From Bin87 sp965204685 (GTDB lineage Bacteria; Chloroflexota; Dehalococcoidia; Lucifugimonadales; UBA3495), in the NCBI GenBank assembly GCA_965204685.1, contig OZ242004.1, positions 372,001 to 436,000 on the forward strand: DNA of 64,000 nt, given 5' to 3'. This document shows positions 52,521 to 61,057 of the stretch, piece by piece. The number at the start of each line of letters is the position of its first letter. Position 1 is the first letter of the stretch. The notes below the pieces were generated by a model. It was not told the origin of the DNA. It saw only the letters and a list, made by a program, of their open reading frames with translations, and ran no database searches. Made by a program: the position numbers and the translations under genes.

Positions 52521-53043
52521 GCCTTCTACCGGGCCAGTTGGCTAGGCGTGGGCGTGCGTGTACATGGGTTCGCTGCCTTGCCGCGGCTGTCCCTCGCTGC
52601 GGTGTTCTCGCCAGCGACAGGTTTGAGAGCAGCCTCGGCCGGGCGCGCCGGTTTCAAGGCGGCCAGACGGCCCTGCTGGGATCTGCTGATGTGGTGATCC
52701 CCCACGCCGCTGACCACGCGCTTGAGCTCGGGACTCCGAGACCAAGCGGTGACGCCCGCCAACAGGGCACCCGTGCGCGTCGGCGGTTACTCGCCTACCG
52801 ACGGGGATGACGATCGTCCGGGCGAGCGCCGGGGCCGGTTGTGCGGCCTGCCGTGGTCAGGCAAACGACGGTGAAAAATCGCCTCTTAAGAACACCCGTT
52901 CGCCACGCGGTAATACGTTCATCGCGCATCTTTCATGCCCCGAAATCACCCCGAAATCCCGCCTCCGGAGGACCTCAGTTGATCGCCTCTGTCATCGACG
53001 TCTAGACCCGCCGCCGTCCCTCGGTTCGGCCGGAGACGTCGCC
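52521..53043. other. Gene-poor stretch between two mobile elements
   Basis: No frame here has a recognisable protein or good coding signature. The frames are rich in Arg, Ala and Gly as expected from GC-rich noise. The region probably consists of degraded remains between the insertion sequence and the nucleotidyltransferase remnant. Confidence 0.5.
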
Positions 53044-53449
53044 ATGCCGCCGGTGAGACGACACCGCATTGGCGATAAGCTGCCGGCCGTGGTCCACCCG
53101 GGTCCCGACCCGGCAGCGATCAATCTCTGCCGCGACCTGGTTGCCCAGACCGATGTGGAGGCCGTCGTCCTCTTCGGATCGAGGGCCTCAGGCGGTTGGG
53201 ACGAGCAGTCCGACCTGGACCGGATCATCGTCCACGCCGCTGCCGGCAGCGAGGACGGTAGGAAGGCCGTGCGACAGTTTCTGGTCGATCTCAGGGAACG
53301 ACACAATTCGGGCTGCGACGACTACGACAGTCCCCATCATGGGGTGGTGGACGGGCTGATGATCGAGACCCCGCAGAATTACTAATCCGGCCGTCGCACC
53401 CTGAACCACGTCATCGCCCGGGCCGCCCGGGAGGGTTGCGTCTTTACTA
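53044..53449 (+). pseudogene. Nucleotidyltransferase (MNT-like) gene broken by a stop and an IS
   Basis: From ATG at 53044 the frame gives an MNT-type minimal nucleotidyltransferase: VVLFGSRASGGWDEQSDLDRI carries the GS...D-x-D active-site pattern. It stops at TAA (53383-53385) after 113 residues. The same frame continues SGRRTLNHVIARAAREGCVFTR, a plausible C-terminal part of the family, until the IS begins at 53450. So one nonsense codon and one insertion together disabled it. Such proteins often pair with HEPN toxins. The rest of the gene, if any, should lie beyond the IS, but nothing clear is seen there. Confidence 0.75.
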
Positions 53450-53491
53450 GGGCCTGTTCACACTACAGTGCATGGTATTACACTTCATCGC

Positions 53492-54210
53492 ATGGAAATT
53501 ACGGAAGAACAGTACCAACGCATCGCGCCCCACTTTCCCGTGCAGCGGGGCAACGTCAGCATTCCCAACTTGCAGGCGTTGAACGCTATCCTTTACGTCA
53601 ATGAACACGGTTGCAAGTGGCGGGGGTTGCCCGAACGCTTCGGCAACTGGCACACGGTCTATACTCGGATGAACCGCTGGTCCAAAAGCGGCGTGCTGGA
53701 TCGGGTTTTCGCCGCCTTGCAGGAAGAAGGAATTATCCGGGTCAGTGTGGCGGTGATGGCGTTGGACAGCACCAGCGTGAAGAGCCTGCCCCGTACTGGA
53801 TACGGGGTGCATCCTGATGGCGCTGGGGCGCTCAAAAAAGCGGACTGCAAGCCATGGGCAAGTCCCGGGGCGGCTGGAACACCAAAATTCATCTGGTTGC
53901 CGCAGATGAGCGCACTGCAGTGACCCCGTATCAGGTACGGGGCAGGCTCTTTGCGCTGTCGCCCGGGGAAGCTCATGATGGGCCGGAGGGCCGCCGCTTG
54001 TTGGAAAGTTTGGGGCCGCCAGAACCTGGGACCAAGTTGCTGATGGATCGGGCATATGAAGGCAACCCCACCCGTGGGCTGGCGAACGAAGTCGAGCGGC
54101 TGTTCCGGCGGTTGAAAGGGTTCCGCCGCATCTTCACGCGCTACGACAAATTGGATGCGATTTTCAGCGGCTTCATCCTGTTCGCCCTCATTTATGACGC
54201 TCTGCTATAG
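53492..54210 (+). CDS. IS5-family transposase made by programmed -1 frameshift
   Basis: OrfA (53492-53923) begins MEITEEQYQRIAPHFP and holds the helix-turn-helix part and LDSTSVK with the first catalytic Asp. OrfB (in another frame, ending 54210) begins near MGKSRGGWNTKIHLVA and carries LLMDRAYEGN (second Asp) and ERLFRRLKGFRRIFTRYDKLD (Glu region). The two join by a -1 shift at the slippery run AAAAAAG (53834-53840), giving GALKKSGLQAMGKSRGGW. This is the usual IS427 strategy. Two short in-frame inserts (SLPRTGYG and PYQVRGRL) break the conserved LDSTSVKVHPDG and TFALSPG spacing. Confidence 0.88.
53783..53806 (+). repeat. Palindromic 24-bp in-frame insert in transposase OrfA
   Basis: The segment encodes SLPRTGYG and contains CCCCGTACTGGATACGGGG, nearly palindromic. 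It separates STSVK from VHPDG, which are adjacent in related transposases, so 24 bp appear to have been inserted in frame. The reverse complement of the second insert (53926-53949) matches it with two changes. Confidence 0.75.
53926..53949 (+). repeat. Second palindromic 24-bp in-frame insert in OrfB, inverted
   Basis: The segment encodes PYQVRGRL and is the inverted counterpart of the insert at 53783-53806 (CCCCGTATCAGGTACGGGG core). It separates TAVT from FALSPGEAHD, which are contiguous in related transposases. It is a 24-bp in-frame insertion that keeps the reading frame. Confidence 0.75.
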
Positions 54211-54437
54211 CGTGAACAGGCCCTAGGCGAACTGGTGGGTGTTTATTCAAGAAGAAAATTTGTCGCCTTCGCTGAAAGGCTCGCGTTGTTGAACATGGAA
54301 GCCCAGCTGCCATAGCCGGGAGAGTGGGCCTCTGTGCAGCCATATTGGTGGCGTTCATAGCGCCACTTCCCAGCGGAAAGTTCGCAGTATGGTGTGATCG
54401 AGGGTACTTTTCTTCGCCATTTTCCTGCTCAAACGCC

Positions 54438-55805
54438 TCAGGTTCGAAGCAGGTCCGCCAGGCCGCTGACCGGTTCTCCTTCCTCCAGCAAGTCCAGGCG
54501 GGAAAGGACTTCCGCCGTCGTCGCTTCGGACAGCGCCGGCGAGGCGCAGTCGCGGAATTTCTCACGGACGTCCTCCATCGTCACGCCGCGCAGGGCCCCG
54601 CTGTTAGCGCGGTGCGCCTGTTGGCGAAGGGTGCTGCCGTCCTTCAACTGGACGTCAACCTGGTGGAAGCCTTCGGTCCAACTGGGCTGCCCCTCGTTGC
54701 CCGGGATGCGGCGCATTTCGATGCGTGGGATCATTGCCTGGGCTTCGGGTCGCATCACCTGATCGTCAGTGAAGGACTGCAACCCGACCCGTTGGTCCAG
54801 CAGGGCGGCCGCCAGGCAATACTGCATGCTGAACTTGCCCTCCAAAGACGACACCGGACGGGAGTGGATCAGTGACCGCGGCGGATCGAAGTCCACCATC
54901 ACGTCGATCCGGTCCACCGCCGCAGGGTCTATGCTGCCCTGGGACAACAGGTCGAAGGTGGCATCCAGCGCCAGGTGGGCGCTGCCGCAGCAGGGGTATT
55001 TCTTGATTTCAATGCCCGACTCCACCAGGTAGCACTTGTTTCCCAAATTCTGGACCACCTGCTCGCTGTCGAATCCCTGGCCGCCCGAGAAGGCGCGGAT
55101 GAATCCGAACCGTCCTTCCAGTGCGTCCTCGCTGGCGGTGAAACCTTCCTGCACCAACTTGGCCGCGACGACCCCAGCGCGAGCGGCGTCCCCGGCGTGG
55201 AACGGCTTGGTCATGGTGCCGAAGTTCTGTCGCAATCCCGACGCCTGGGAAGCCGCCAGGGAGACGGCCATGGCCGTCCGTTCCGGGCCCAGAGCCATGA
55301 TCCTGCTGGCCGCCGCCGCCGCTCCCACCGCCCCCAGCGGGCCGGTGGGGTGCCATCCCAGATCATCGTAATAAGCTTCACTCAGCGACTCGCCCACGGC
55401 GCAGGCGACCTCGAAGCCGGACATATAACCGAGCAGCAGGTCCTTGCCGGACGCGCCAAACTCCTCAGCCACCGCCAGGGATGCGGGCAGTAACACTGCG
55501 GTGGGATGGGTCTTAGTGATCTGGGTGATGTCATCGTAGTCCAGGGCGTGGGCCATGGCGCCGTTGACGAGGGCAGCGTTGGCCGCCGAGGTCCGAAATC
55601 CTCGCCCCACAACGCTGGCGGTTGGGGAGGCGCCTTCGGCCGCGACGTAGCGGCAAAGAATATCCGACAGGGATTCCCGGGAGCCGGCCAGCATACACGC
55701 CAGACAGTCCATGATCGCTCCCTTGGCCGCTTCAATGGCATCGGGAGGGAAGTCCTCAATGTCGGTGGCAGTAACGTATTCAGCGATCCGCTTGGTGATG
55801 TTCAT
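54438..55805 (-). CDS. MmgE/PrpD family protein (copy B)
   Basis: This 455-residue member of the MmgE/PrpD family shows AMAHALDYDDITQITKTHPTAV (acids and His at the active site), GFEVACAVGESLSEAYYDDLGWHPTGPLGAVGAAAAASRIM and late motifs such as SLEGKFSMQYCLAAALLD. Its neighbours are an alpha/beta hydrolase gene (divergent) and mobile elements, so it has no obvious pathway partner. It is one of three such genes in the window and differs clearly from the others in sequence. The substrate is unknown. Confidence 0.9.
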   Translation of the reverse strand: MNITKRIAEYVTATDIEDFPPDAIEAAKGAIMDCLACMLAGSRESLSDILCRYVAAEGASPTASVVGRGFRTSAANAALVNGAMAHALDYDDITQITKTHPTAVLLPASLAVAEEFGASGKDLLLGYMSGFEVACAVGESLSEAYYDDLGWHPTGPLGAVGAAAAASRIMALGPERTAMAVSLAASQASGLRQNFGTMTKPFHAGDAARAGVVAAKLVQEGFTASEDALEGRFGFIRAFSGGQGFDSEQVVQNLGNKCYLVESGIEIKKYPCCGSAHLALDATFDLLSQGSIDPAAVDRIDVMVDFDPPRSLIHSRPVSSLEGKFSMQYCLAAALLDQRVGLQSFTDDQVMRPEAQAMIPRIEMRRIPGNEGQPSWTEGFHQVDVQLKDGSTLRQQAHRANSGALRGVTMEDVREKFRDCASPALSEATTAEVLSRLDLLEEGEPVSGLADLLRT

Positions 55806-56017
55806 GGATTAACTCCTGGCGGTTAGGGCTTGCCGCTTTGTTATCGTGGTCCTGAACGTAAGGCGAATGTATGCCTTTTTGGAGCGGTGTCAAGAGGCCG
55901 GTGTCGAACTCGTGAGACGTCGGAGGTTGCCGGCGAGCGCCCTGCCTGATGTCCGCCTCCGTGCTATCATGTGCCGCGAATGATCCTAACGGGGAAAATG
56001 CAAGGAGGGCGTGGCAA

Positions 56018-56818
56018 ATGGCGACAGGCACCCAGACATGGACCGAAGAGTTCGCGGAGGTAGCTGGCACCAAGCTCCAGTTGGTCAGGGGCGGCTCGGG
56101 TGACCCCTTAGTGATCCTGCATGACGAAATGGGCCACCATGGGCAGGTTCGCTACCAGAACGAACTGACCGGGGAATTTGCCGTCCACATTCCCTCCCAT
56201 CCTGGATTCGGCGCCACCGAAGGCCAGGAATGGATCATGAACATGCGGGACATGGCCGGTTGGTACCTGGAAGCCCTGGATGATCTGAATCTTGGGCCGG
56301 TAAACCTGCTGGGGTTCTCGCTGGGGGGCTGGCTGGCCGCGGAAATGGCGTCGATGTCGCCCGACATGGTTCGCAAACTGGTGCTGGTGGCGCCGGCCGG
56401 AATCCGCCCCCCCTCCGGAGAGATCTTCGACATGTTCCTGGTGGTGCCGAGAGACTATATCGTCGCCGGATTCCTTGATCCCGAGGCGACCCCCGAATTC
56501 GGCGAGGTCTGCCCGGAGGAACCCTCGGCTGAGCTGAACGAAGCCTGGGCCGTGGCGCGGGAGGAGGCGTGTCGCCTCAGCTGGCGTCCATACATGCATA
56601 ATCTGGCCATGCCCAATCTGGTCCGCCGGCTCAAGCGAGTGCCCACCCAGATCATCTGGGGACGCGAAGACAACATCGTCCCCGTGTCCGCCGGTCAGGT
56701 GTACCACGACTCCATCCCCGGATCTCGTCTCGACATCCTGGACGGATGCGGCCATCGTCCCGAGTTGGAGAAGACCGACGAATTCCTGAGCCTGGTCAAG
56801 GGTTTCCTGGCGTCATAG
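56018..56818 (+). CDS. Alpha/beta hydrolase
   Basis: This 266-residue hydrolase has the nucleophile elbow GFSLGGWLA with Ser101, the acid in IIWGREDNIVPVSA and the histidine in DGCGHRPELEKTDEF. The start at 56018 follows GGAGG by 11 bases; a longer frame start lacks support. The proteins of this group hydrolyse esters, C-C bonds (MhpC-like) or lactones. The 3' neighbour is a HEPN/PaREP1-like gene. Substrate unknown. Confidence 0.9.
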   Translation: MATGTQTWTEEFAEVAGTKLQLVRGGSGDPLVILHDEMGHHGQVRYQNELTGEFAVHIPSHPGFGATEGQEWIMNMRDMAGWYLEALDDLNLGPVNLLGFSLGGWLAAEMASMSPDMVRKLVLVAPAGIRPPSGEIFDMFLVVPRDYIVAGFLDPEATPEFGEVCPEEPSAELNEAWAVAREEACRLSWRPYMHNLAMPNLVRRLKRVPTQIIWGREDNIVPVSAGQVYHDSIPGSRLDILDGCGHRPELEKTDEFLSLVKGFLAS

Positions 56819-56838
56819 CCCTTGGGAGGACGAGACAC

Positions 56839-57225
56839 GTGGCAACCACTTCAATTCAAGACCGCGTGGACGAGCTTTTTGCCGATGCCCGCGATATGCA
56901 AGCCCAAGCCATCAACTGCTTTGACCGCGGCGACGTCCGCGATGCGGCGGAGAAAGCCTGGTGCGCCACCAAGCGAGCCACCGATGGCCTTATCCTGGCT
57001 CGCAGCGGCGAAGAACCGGTGACCACCGCACGCACCACTGACGAGTTGGACGGACTTGCCGACCGGGAGCCGGCCGCCGAAAGTCTCCTGGGCCGCTATT
57101 ACAGCCGCCTGGGGCAACTCCACGGCGCCTGCTTCTACGACAAACGCTGCAACCCCCAGACCGAACGGCGCATCAGAGAAACCACGCAGTACATCAGCGA
57201 CGCCGAAGCTCTGGCAACCCAATAA
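56839..57225 (+). CDS. PaREP1/HEPN-like protein
   Basis: This 128-residue protein starts with GTG (GGGAGG site upstream) and has the helical pattern RVDELFADARDMQAQAINCFDRGDVRDAAEKAWCATKRATDGLILARSG, typical of the PaREP1/HEPN-like group. A helix with YYSRLGQLHGACFYDKRC follows. HEPN-like proteins bind RNA or act as toxins, often near nucleotidyltransferases; none adjoins this gene intact. It lies 20 bases after the hydrolase gene on the same strand, so they may be co-transcribed. Confidence 0.75.
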   Translation: MATTSIQDRVDELFADARDMQAQAINCFDRGDVRDAAEKAWCATKRATDGLILARSGEEPVTTARTTDELDGLADREPAAESLLGRYYSRLGQLHGACFYDKRCNPQTERRIRETTQYISDAEALATQ

Positions 57226-57281
57226 GCGCATCATCGCTGTGGTAAAATCCGGCCGTACCCGGAAGCGCAAGGAGAAGCGAC

Positions 57282-58571
57282 ATGTTTATCGGATACTTTA
57301 CGGAAAGGCCGTACCAGGACCCCAAATCCGGGTACTTTGGCGCCACCGGCAAGTCCATCATGGACCTCAACGTGAGCAACGACATCTACGATGCCGAACT
57401 GGGCGCCAGTCTCTACAACCGCTATCTGGACGAGAAGCTCTACGCCGAGGAGATGGGCTTCGACGGCCTGATGCTCAACGAGCACCACAGCACGCCCTTC
57501 TGCATGGGCGGCGCGATGAACGTGGAGGCATCCATCCTGGCCCGCATCACCAACCGGGCCAAGATCGTCCTCCTGGGCAACATTCTGCCCCTCTGGGACG
57601 ACCCGCTCTGGCTGGTGGAACAATTGGCCATGATCGACATGATCTCGCACGGACGGCTGGTGTCCGGCTGGGTGCGCGGCACCGGGCGCGAGAGCGTGGC
57701 GCACAACATTGAACCCCATTACAACTGGGAGCGGTTCAAGGAAGCCCACGAGCTCATCGTCAAGGCGTGGACGACCCCGGGCCCCTTCCGCTGGGAGGGC
57801 AAGCACTTCCACTTCCGCCACGTGAACCCGTGGGTGCGCCCCTACCAGAAGCCGCACCCGCCCATCTGGCTGCCGGGCGTGGTCTCTCGCGACTCCCTGG
57901 TGTGGGCCGCCGAGCAGCGCATCCCCTATATCATGCTGGCCACCGAGATGGAACCCACCAAGCAGGCGTTCCAGATCTACCACGACACGGCCGCTGAGCT
58001 GGGCTACGAATCCGGCCCGCAGAACATCGGCTACCTGTGGAAAGTTCACGTCGACGAGACTGAGGAACTGGCGGAGCAGACCGGGCGCAAGTACGTGCAG
58101 GGTCCGAGCAACCCCTTCCTGGCCGGAAACGAGGGAACCACCAACCAGGCACTGCTGCATCTCCCTGGACTGACCTCCCGCCGGCGCGTCCTGCCCACCA
58201 CCGAGGTTGCCACGGCCGCCCGCGGGGGCAGCGCCGGCCCTGGCGGCGTCCTCTCCCGTCCTTACGAGCAGCAGGTCAACGACTACACCATCATCTCCGG
58301 CACGCCGGACAGCGTGATCCCGAAGATCCGCCACGTCCTGGAGACCATCCGCCCCGGCAGCATCTTCTTCTGGGACGGCGACGGCGCCATGACCCACGAC
58401 GACGCCATGCGCAGCCTGCGCCTCATGGGCCAGGAAGTTCTCCCCGCCGTCCGCGAGATGGCCAAGGAACTGGATCTGCCCGGGCCCTTCGAGGTTGACC
58501 CCGCCACCGGTCAACCCTACGAGGCACAGACGTACTCCGCACAACCGGCCGAGGTCACGGCGGACGATTAG
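57282..58571 (+). CDS. LLM class flavin-dependent oxidoreductase (long subgroup)
   Basis: This 429-residue luciferase-like protein begins MFIGYFTERPYQDP and has FDGLMLNEHHSTPFCMGGAMNVEASI, KIVLLGNILPLWDDPLWLVEQLAMIDMISHGRLVSGWVRGTGRE, and PHPPIWLPGVVSRDSLVW. It is longer than the window's other two members. The family covers monooxygenases that use FMNH2; the electron donor reductase is not adjacent. An AAGGAGAAG site precedes the ATG. Downstream is an amidohydrolase gene, so they may be in one operon for degradation of a ring or amide. Confidence 0.9.
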   Translation: MFIGYFTERPYQDPKSGYFGATGKSIMDLNVSNDIYDAELGASLYNRYLDEKLYAEEMGFDGLMLNEHHSTPFCMGGAMNVEASILARITNRAKIVLLGNILPLWDDPLWLVEQLAMIDMISHGRLVSGWVRGTGRESVAHNIEPHYNWERFKEAHELIVKAWTTPGPFRWEGKHFHFRHVNPWVRPYQKPHPPIWLPGVVSRDSLVWAAEQRIPYIMLATEMEPTKQAFQIYHDTAAELGYESGPQNIGYLWKVHVDETEELAEQTGRKYVQGPSNPFLAGNEGTTNQALLHLPGLTSRRRVLPTTEVATAARGGSAGPGGVLSRPYEQQVNDYTIISGTPDSVIPKIRHVLETIRPGSIFFWDGDGAMTHDDAMRSLRLMGQEVLPAVREMAKELDLPGPFEVDPATGQPYEAQTYSAQPAEVTADD

Positions 58572-58673
58572 GATCGAACCATACGCAATGCAAACGCGCC
58601 TCTCCCAAACCAGGGGGAGGCCGTTTGCTATATTCCACGCACTTTCCGGTCACACCCCACACGGAGCGCAACC

Positions 58674-59690
58674 ATGCCTTACGGAGACAACGACTGGCTG
58701 GCCCTGACCGCCGAACCCTCTCTCGAGCCGGACCTACCCATCTGCGATGCCCACCACCACTTCTGGGACGTTCGCATGGACCGCGTCCCCTACCATCGCT
58801 ACCTGCTGGATGAGTTGGCCGCGGACGTGAACAGCGGTCACAACGTCCGCTCCACCGTGTTCCTTGAAGCACGGTCAATGTACCGTCCCGACGGGCCGGC
58901 AGAGCTGCGGCCGGTGGGAGAGGTCGAATTCGTCCAGGGCATTGCCGCCGCCAGCGCCACCGGCCTCTACGGACCGACCAAGGCCGCCGCCGCCATCATC
59001 GGCCACGCGGACCTGGCCCTGGGCGACGACGTGGCCCGCGTCCTCGATGCACTCCAGGCTGCCAGCCCCAACCGTTTTCGCGGCATCCGCTACAACACCG
59101 GGTGGGATCCGCACCCCGAACTGGATAGTCGTTCGACCGAGCACAAGCTGGCCGACCCGCAGCTGCGCGCCGGGGCCAGAGTGTTGGCCGATCGCGGTCT
59201 GGTATACGAGAACGTGGTGTACTTCCCGCAGCTTTCGGACGTGGTGGACTTCGCCAACGCCCTCCCGGACCTGACCATTGTGTCCAACCACATCGGCGGT
59301 TTGATCCGCGTCGGCCCCTACGGCAACCGGGACGACGAGGTGATGCCGGCCTGGCGCGAGGGCGTGGCAGCGCTGGCGCAATGTCCCAATGTGGTGATGA
59401 AGCTCGGCGGCGTGGGCCAGCCGCGATATGGTTTCGACTGGCACACTCGGGTCACGCCCATCGGATCGGAACAACTGGCGGAGGAGATGGGGCCGCTGAT
59501 CACCTACTGCATCGACCAGTTCGGACCCGACCGCTGCCTGTTCGAGAGCAACTTCCCGCCGGACAAGGTGTCCTTCTCGTACAACGTCATGTACAACGCT
59601 TTCAAGCGCATGACGTCCGGCTACTCGGCCAGCGAGCGCGCCGCCATGTTCCACGACAACGCGGCCCGGATCTACAGCATCGAGTACTAA
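58674..59690 (+). CDS. Amidohydrolase family (Amidohydro_2) protein
   Basis: This 338-residue TIM-barrel hydrolase begins with the metal-site motif DAHHHFWD. It has ENVVYFPQLSDVV, TIVSNHIGGLIRVG, a lysine in VVMKLGGVGQPRYG and the late CLFESNFPPDKVSFSYN motif with an Asp. The family includes 2-pyrone-4,6-dicarboxylate hydrolase and gamma-resorcylate decarboxylase types. It lies about 100 bases after the flavin monooxygenase gene on the same strand. The stop lies next to the end of the convergent MmgE/PrpD gene. Confidence 0.88.
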   Translation: MPYGDNDWLALTAEPSLEPDLPICDAHHHFWDVRMDRVPYHRYLLDELAADVNSGHNVRSTVFLEARSMYRPDGPAELRPVGEVEFVQGIAAASATGLYGPTKAAAAIIGHADLALGDDVARVLDALQAASPNRFRGIRYNTGWDPHPELDSRSTEHKLADPQLRAGARVLADRGLVYENVVYFPQLSDVVDFANALPDLTIVSNHIGGLIRVGPYGNRDDEVMPAWREGVAALAQCPNVVMKLGGVGQPRYGFDWHTRVTPIGSEQLAEEMGPLITYCIDQFGPDRCLFESNFPPDKVSFSYNVMYNAFKRMTSGYSASERAAMFHDNAARIYSIEY

Positions 59691-59693
59691 CGG

Positions 59694-61049
59694 CTATTTG
59701 GCGGATAGCAACGCGGTCAGTCCGCCCACGTCGGACAACCGATCCAGGCGGCTGACCGTTTCGATGACCCGTTGTACTCCACTAGCGCCAAGGGTCTCCC
59801 GCGATAGCAGATCGAACTTGCCCAGCAGTTCCTCCCGGTCGGCGGGATTGGAGAAGTCGCCGCGCTGAGACGTGACCTCCGCGCGGCGTACACGGCCGTC
59901 GGCCATTTGCACGGCGACCCGCGCCGCCGGGTAGTCGTACCGGCGCAGGTTCATCTCGGGATCGGAGTCCAGTGAAACGCGCTCCGCCAGCGCGCGGATG
60001 TCGGCGCTGTCCACCCGCTCCGGCACGAATGCGGTGACGTCGGTCCGGCCGTAGCAGATTGCGGCGGCGACGGCGTAAGGAATCGAAAACTTGGCGGCCA
60101 GCATGTTTTCGGGGTGCGGGTCAGCCATGATGCCGGCGATGGGCGGCGCGGTAACCGCGATGCTTTTCACGTCCGATGGGGAAAAACGCTCTTCATGAAG
60201 CAGGTCCTGCACGGCATCCAGCACCGGGTGGTTGTACAGGCAGCAGGCGTGCAGCTTGAAGTAGTTCTGCTGGATGCGCAGACTGCCGCTGGTCCCCAAT
60301 CCATCAGTCACCGCGTCCGGGTCAAAGCCGTCACCCAGGAATGTGCGGTAGAGGTCCGCCGGCCCGTCGGCGATGGCAGTGTACCCACATTGCGACAGGT
60401 GGGCCGCCATAATTCCCTGGAAACCGGACCGTCCGGGGTACAGGTTGCGCACGGTGGCCCCTTCGATGCAGGGCGTCCACGTGTTCGCGGGACTCATGGA
60501 CATGGCAAGGTTCATCGCCACCCTGGTTTGCCCGGCGTCGAAACCCAGCAGTCGCGCCGCTGCCGCCGCCGTGCCGATGGTTCCCCAAGTGCCGTGGGAG
60601 TGCACCTCGGCCTTGACCGTAGTCGCGGCGCCGATGCGGGAGATGACCTCGTAGCCCACGATGATGCTCGCCAGGACCTCGCGGCCGCTGCTTCCCAGTT
60701 CCTCGCCCACGGCGATAGCCCCGGGTGTGACGTGGATGGACGGATGCCCACCGCCCAGGCGATTGCCCTCGTCCATCTCCAGCGACACGCCGGCGGTGGA
60801 GTTGACCATGGTGGCCCAGACCGGCTGCACCCGATGCCCATGACCCAGGACGGTCGCCCTGCCGGGTCCGCTCATGGTCGCGGCGAGTCCGGCGAAGTTG
60901 GCGTTTTCCGACAGGCGGCTGCCGGCCAGGATCGCGCCGATGGTGTCCAGCACCACGTCCCGGGCGGCGGCAATGGCGGTCGGATGCAGATCCTCCCAGC
61001 GGGTTTCGGCAACAAACTCAGATAGAAGGTCGAGGTAGTCCTGGGCCAT
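59694..61049 (-). CDS. MmgE/PrpD family protein (copy C)
   Basis: This 451-residue protein has the family motifs VNSTAGVSLEMDEGNRLGGGHPSIH (active-site acids and His), GYEVISRIGAATTV, and HSHGTWGTIGTAAAAARLLGFD. Late are QQNYFKLHACCLYNHP and NMLAAKFSIPYAVAAAICYG. The upstream gene on the same strand, 8 bases away, is a fluoroacetate-dehalogenase-like hydrolase, so the pair may form one pathway. The substrate is unknown; the dehalogenase would release glycolate or a hydroxy acid, but MmgE/PrpD action on it is not established. Confidence 0.9.
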   Translation of the reverse strand: MAQDYLDLLSEFVAETRWEDLHPTAIAAARDVVLDTIGAILAGSRLSENANFAGLAATMSGPGRATVLGHGHRVQPVWATMVNSTAGVSLEMDEGNRLGGGHPSIHVTPGAIAVGEELGSSGREVLASIIVGYEVISRIGAATTVKAEVHSHGTWGTIGTAAAAARLLGFDAGQTRVAMNLAMSMSPANTWTPCIEGATVRNLYPGRSGFQGIMAAHLSQCGYTAIADGPADLYRTFLGDGFDPDAVTDGLGTSGSLRIQQNYFKLHACCLYNHPVLDAVQDLLHEERFSPSDVKSIAVTAPPIAGIMADPHPENMLAAKFSIPYAVAAAICYGRTDVTAFVPERVDSADIRALAERVSLDSDPEMNLRRYDYPAARVAVQMADGRVRRAEVTSQRGDFSNPADREELLGKFDLLSRETLGASGVQRVIETVSRLDRLSDVGGLTALLSAK

Positions 61050-61057
61050 GATCGCAC

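Larger units (their letters stand above)
53450..54223 (+). mobile_element. IS5-family element (IS427-like) with two internal mini-palindromes
   Basis: The left end begins GGGCCTGTTCAC and the right end is its reverse complement GTGAACAGGCCC with near matches further in. A TA flanks each end, giving a two-base duplication. Inside is one transposase in two frames joined by a frameshift. The element sits in the nucleotidyltransferase gene. Two 24-bp palindromic inserts are inside the transposase gene (53783-53806 and 53926-53949). Confidence 0.88.

Noticed and set aside
52457..52810. 117-codon frame between mobile elements
   Set aside because: Rich in Arg, Gly and Ala, with no motif or good ribosome site.
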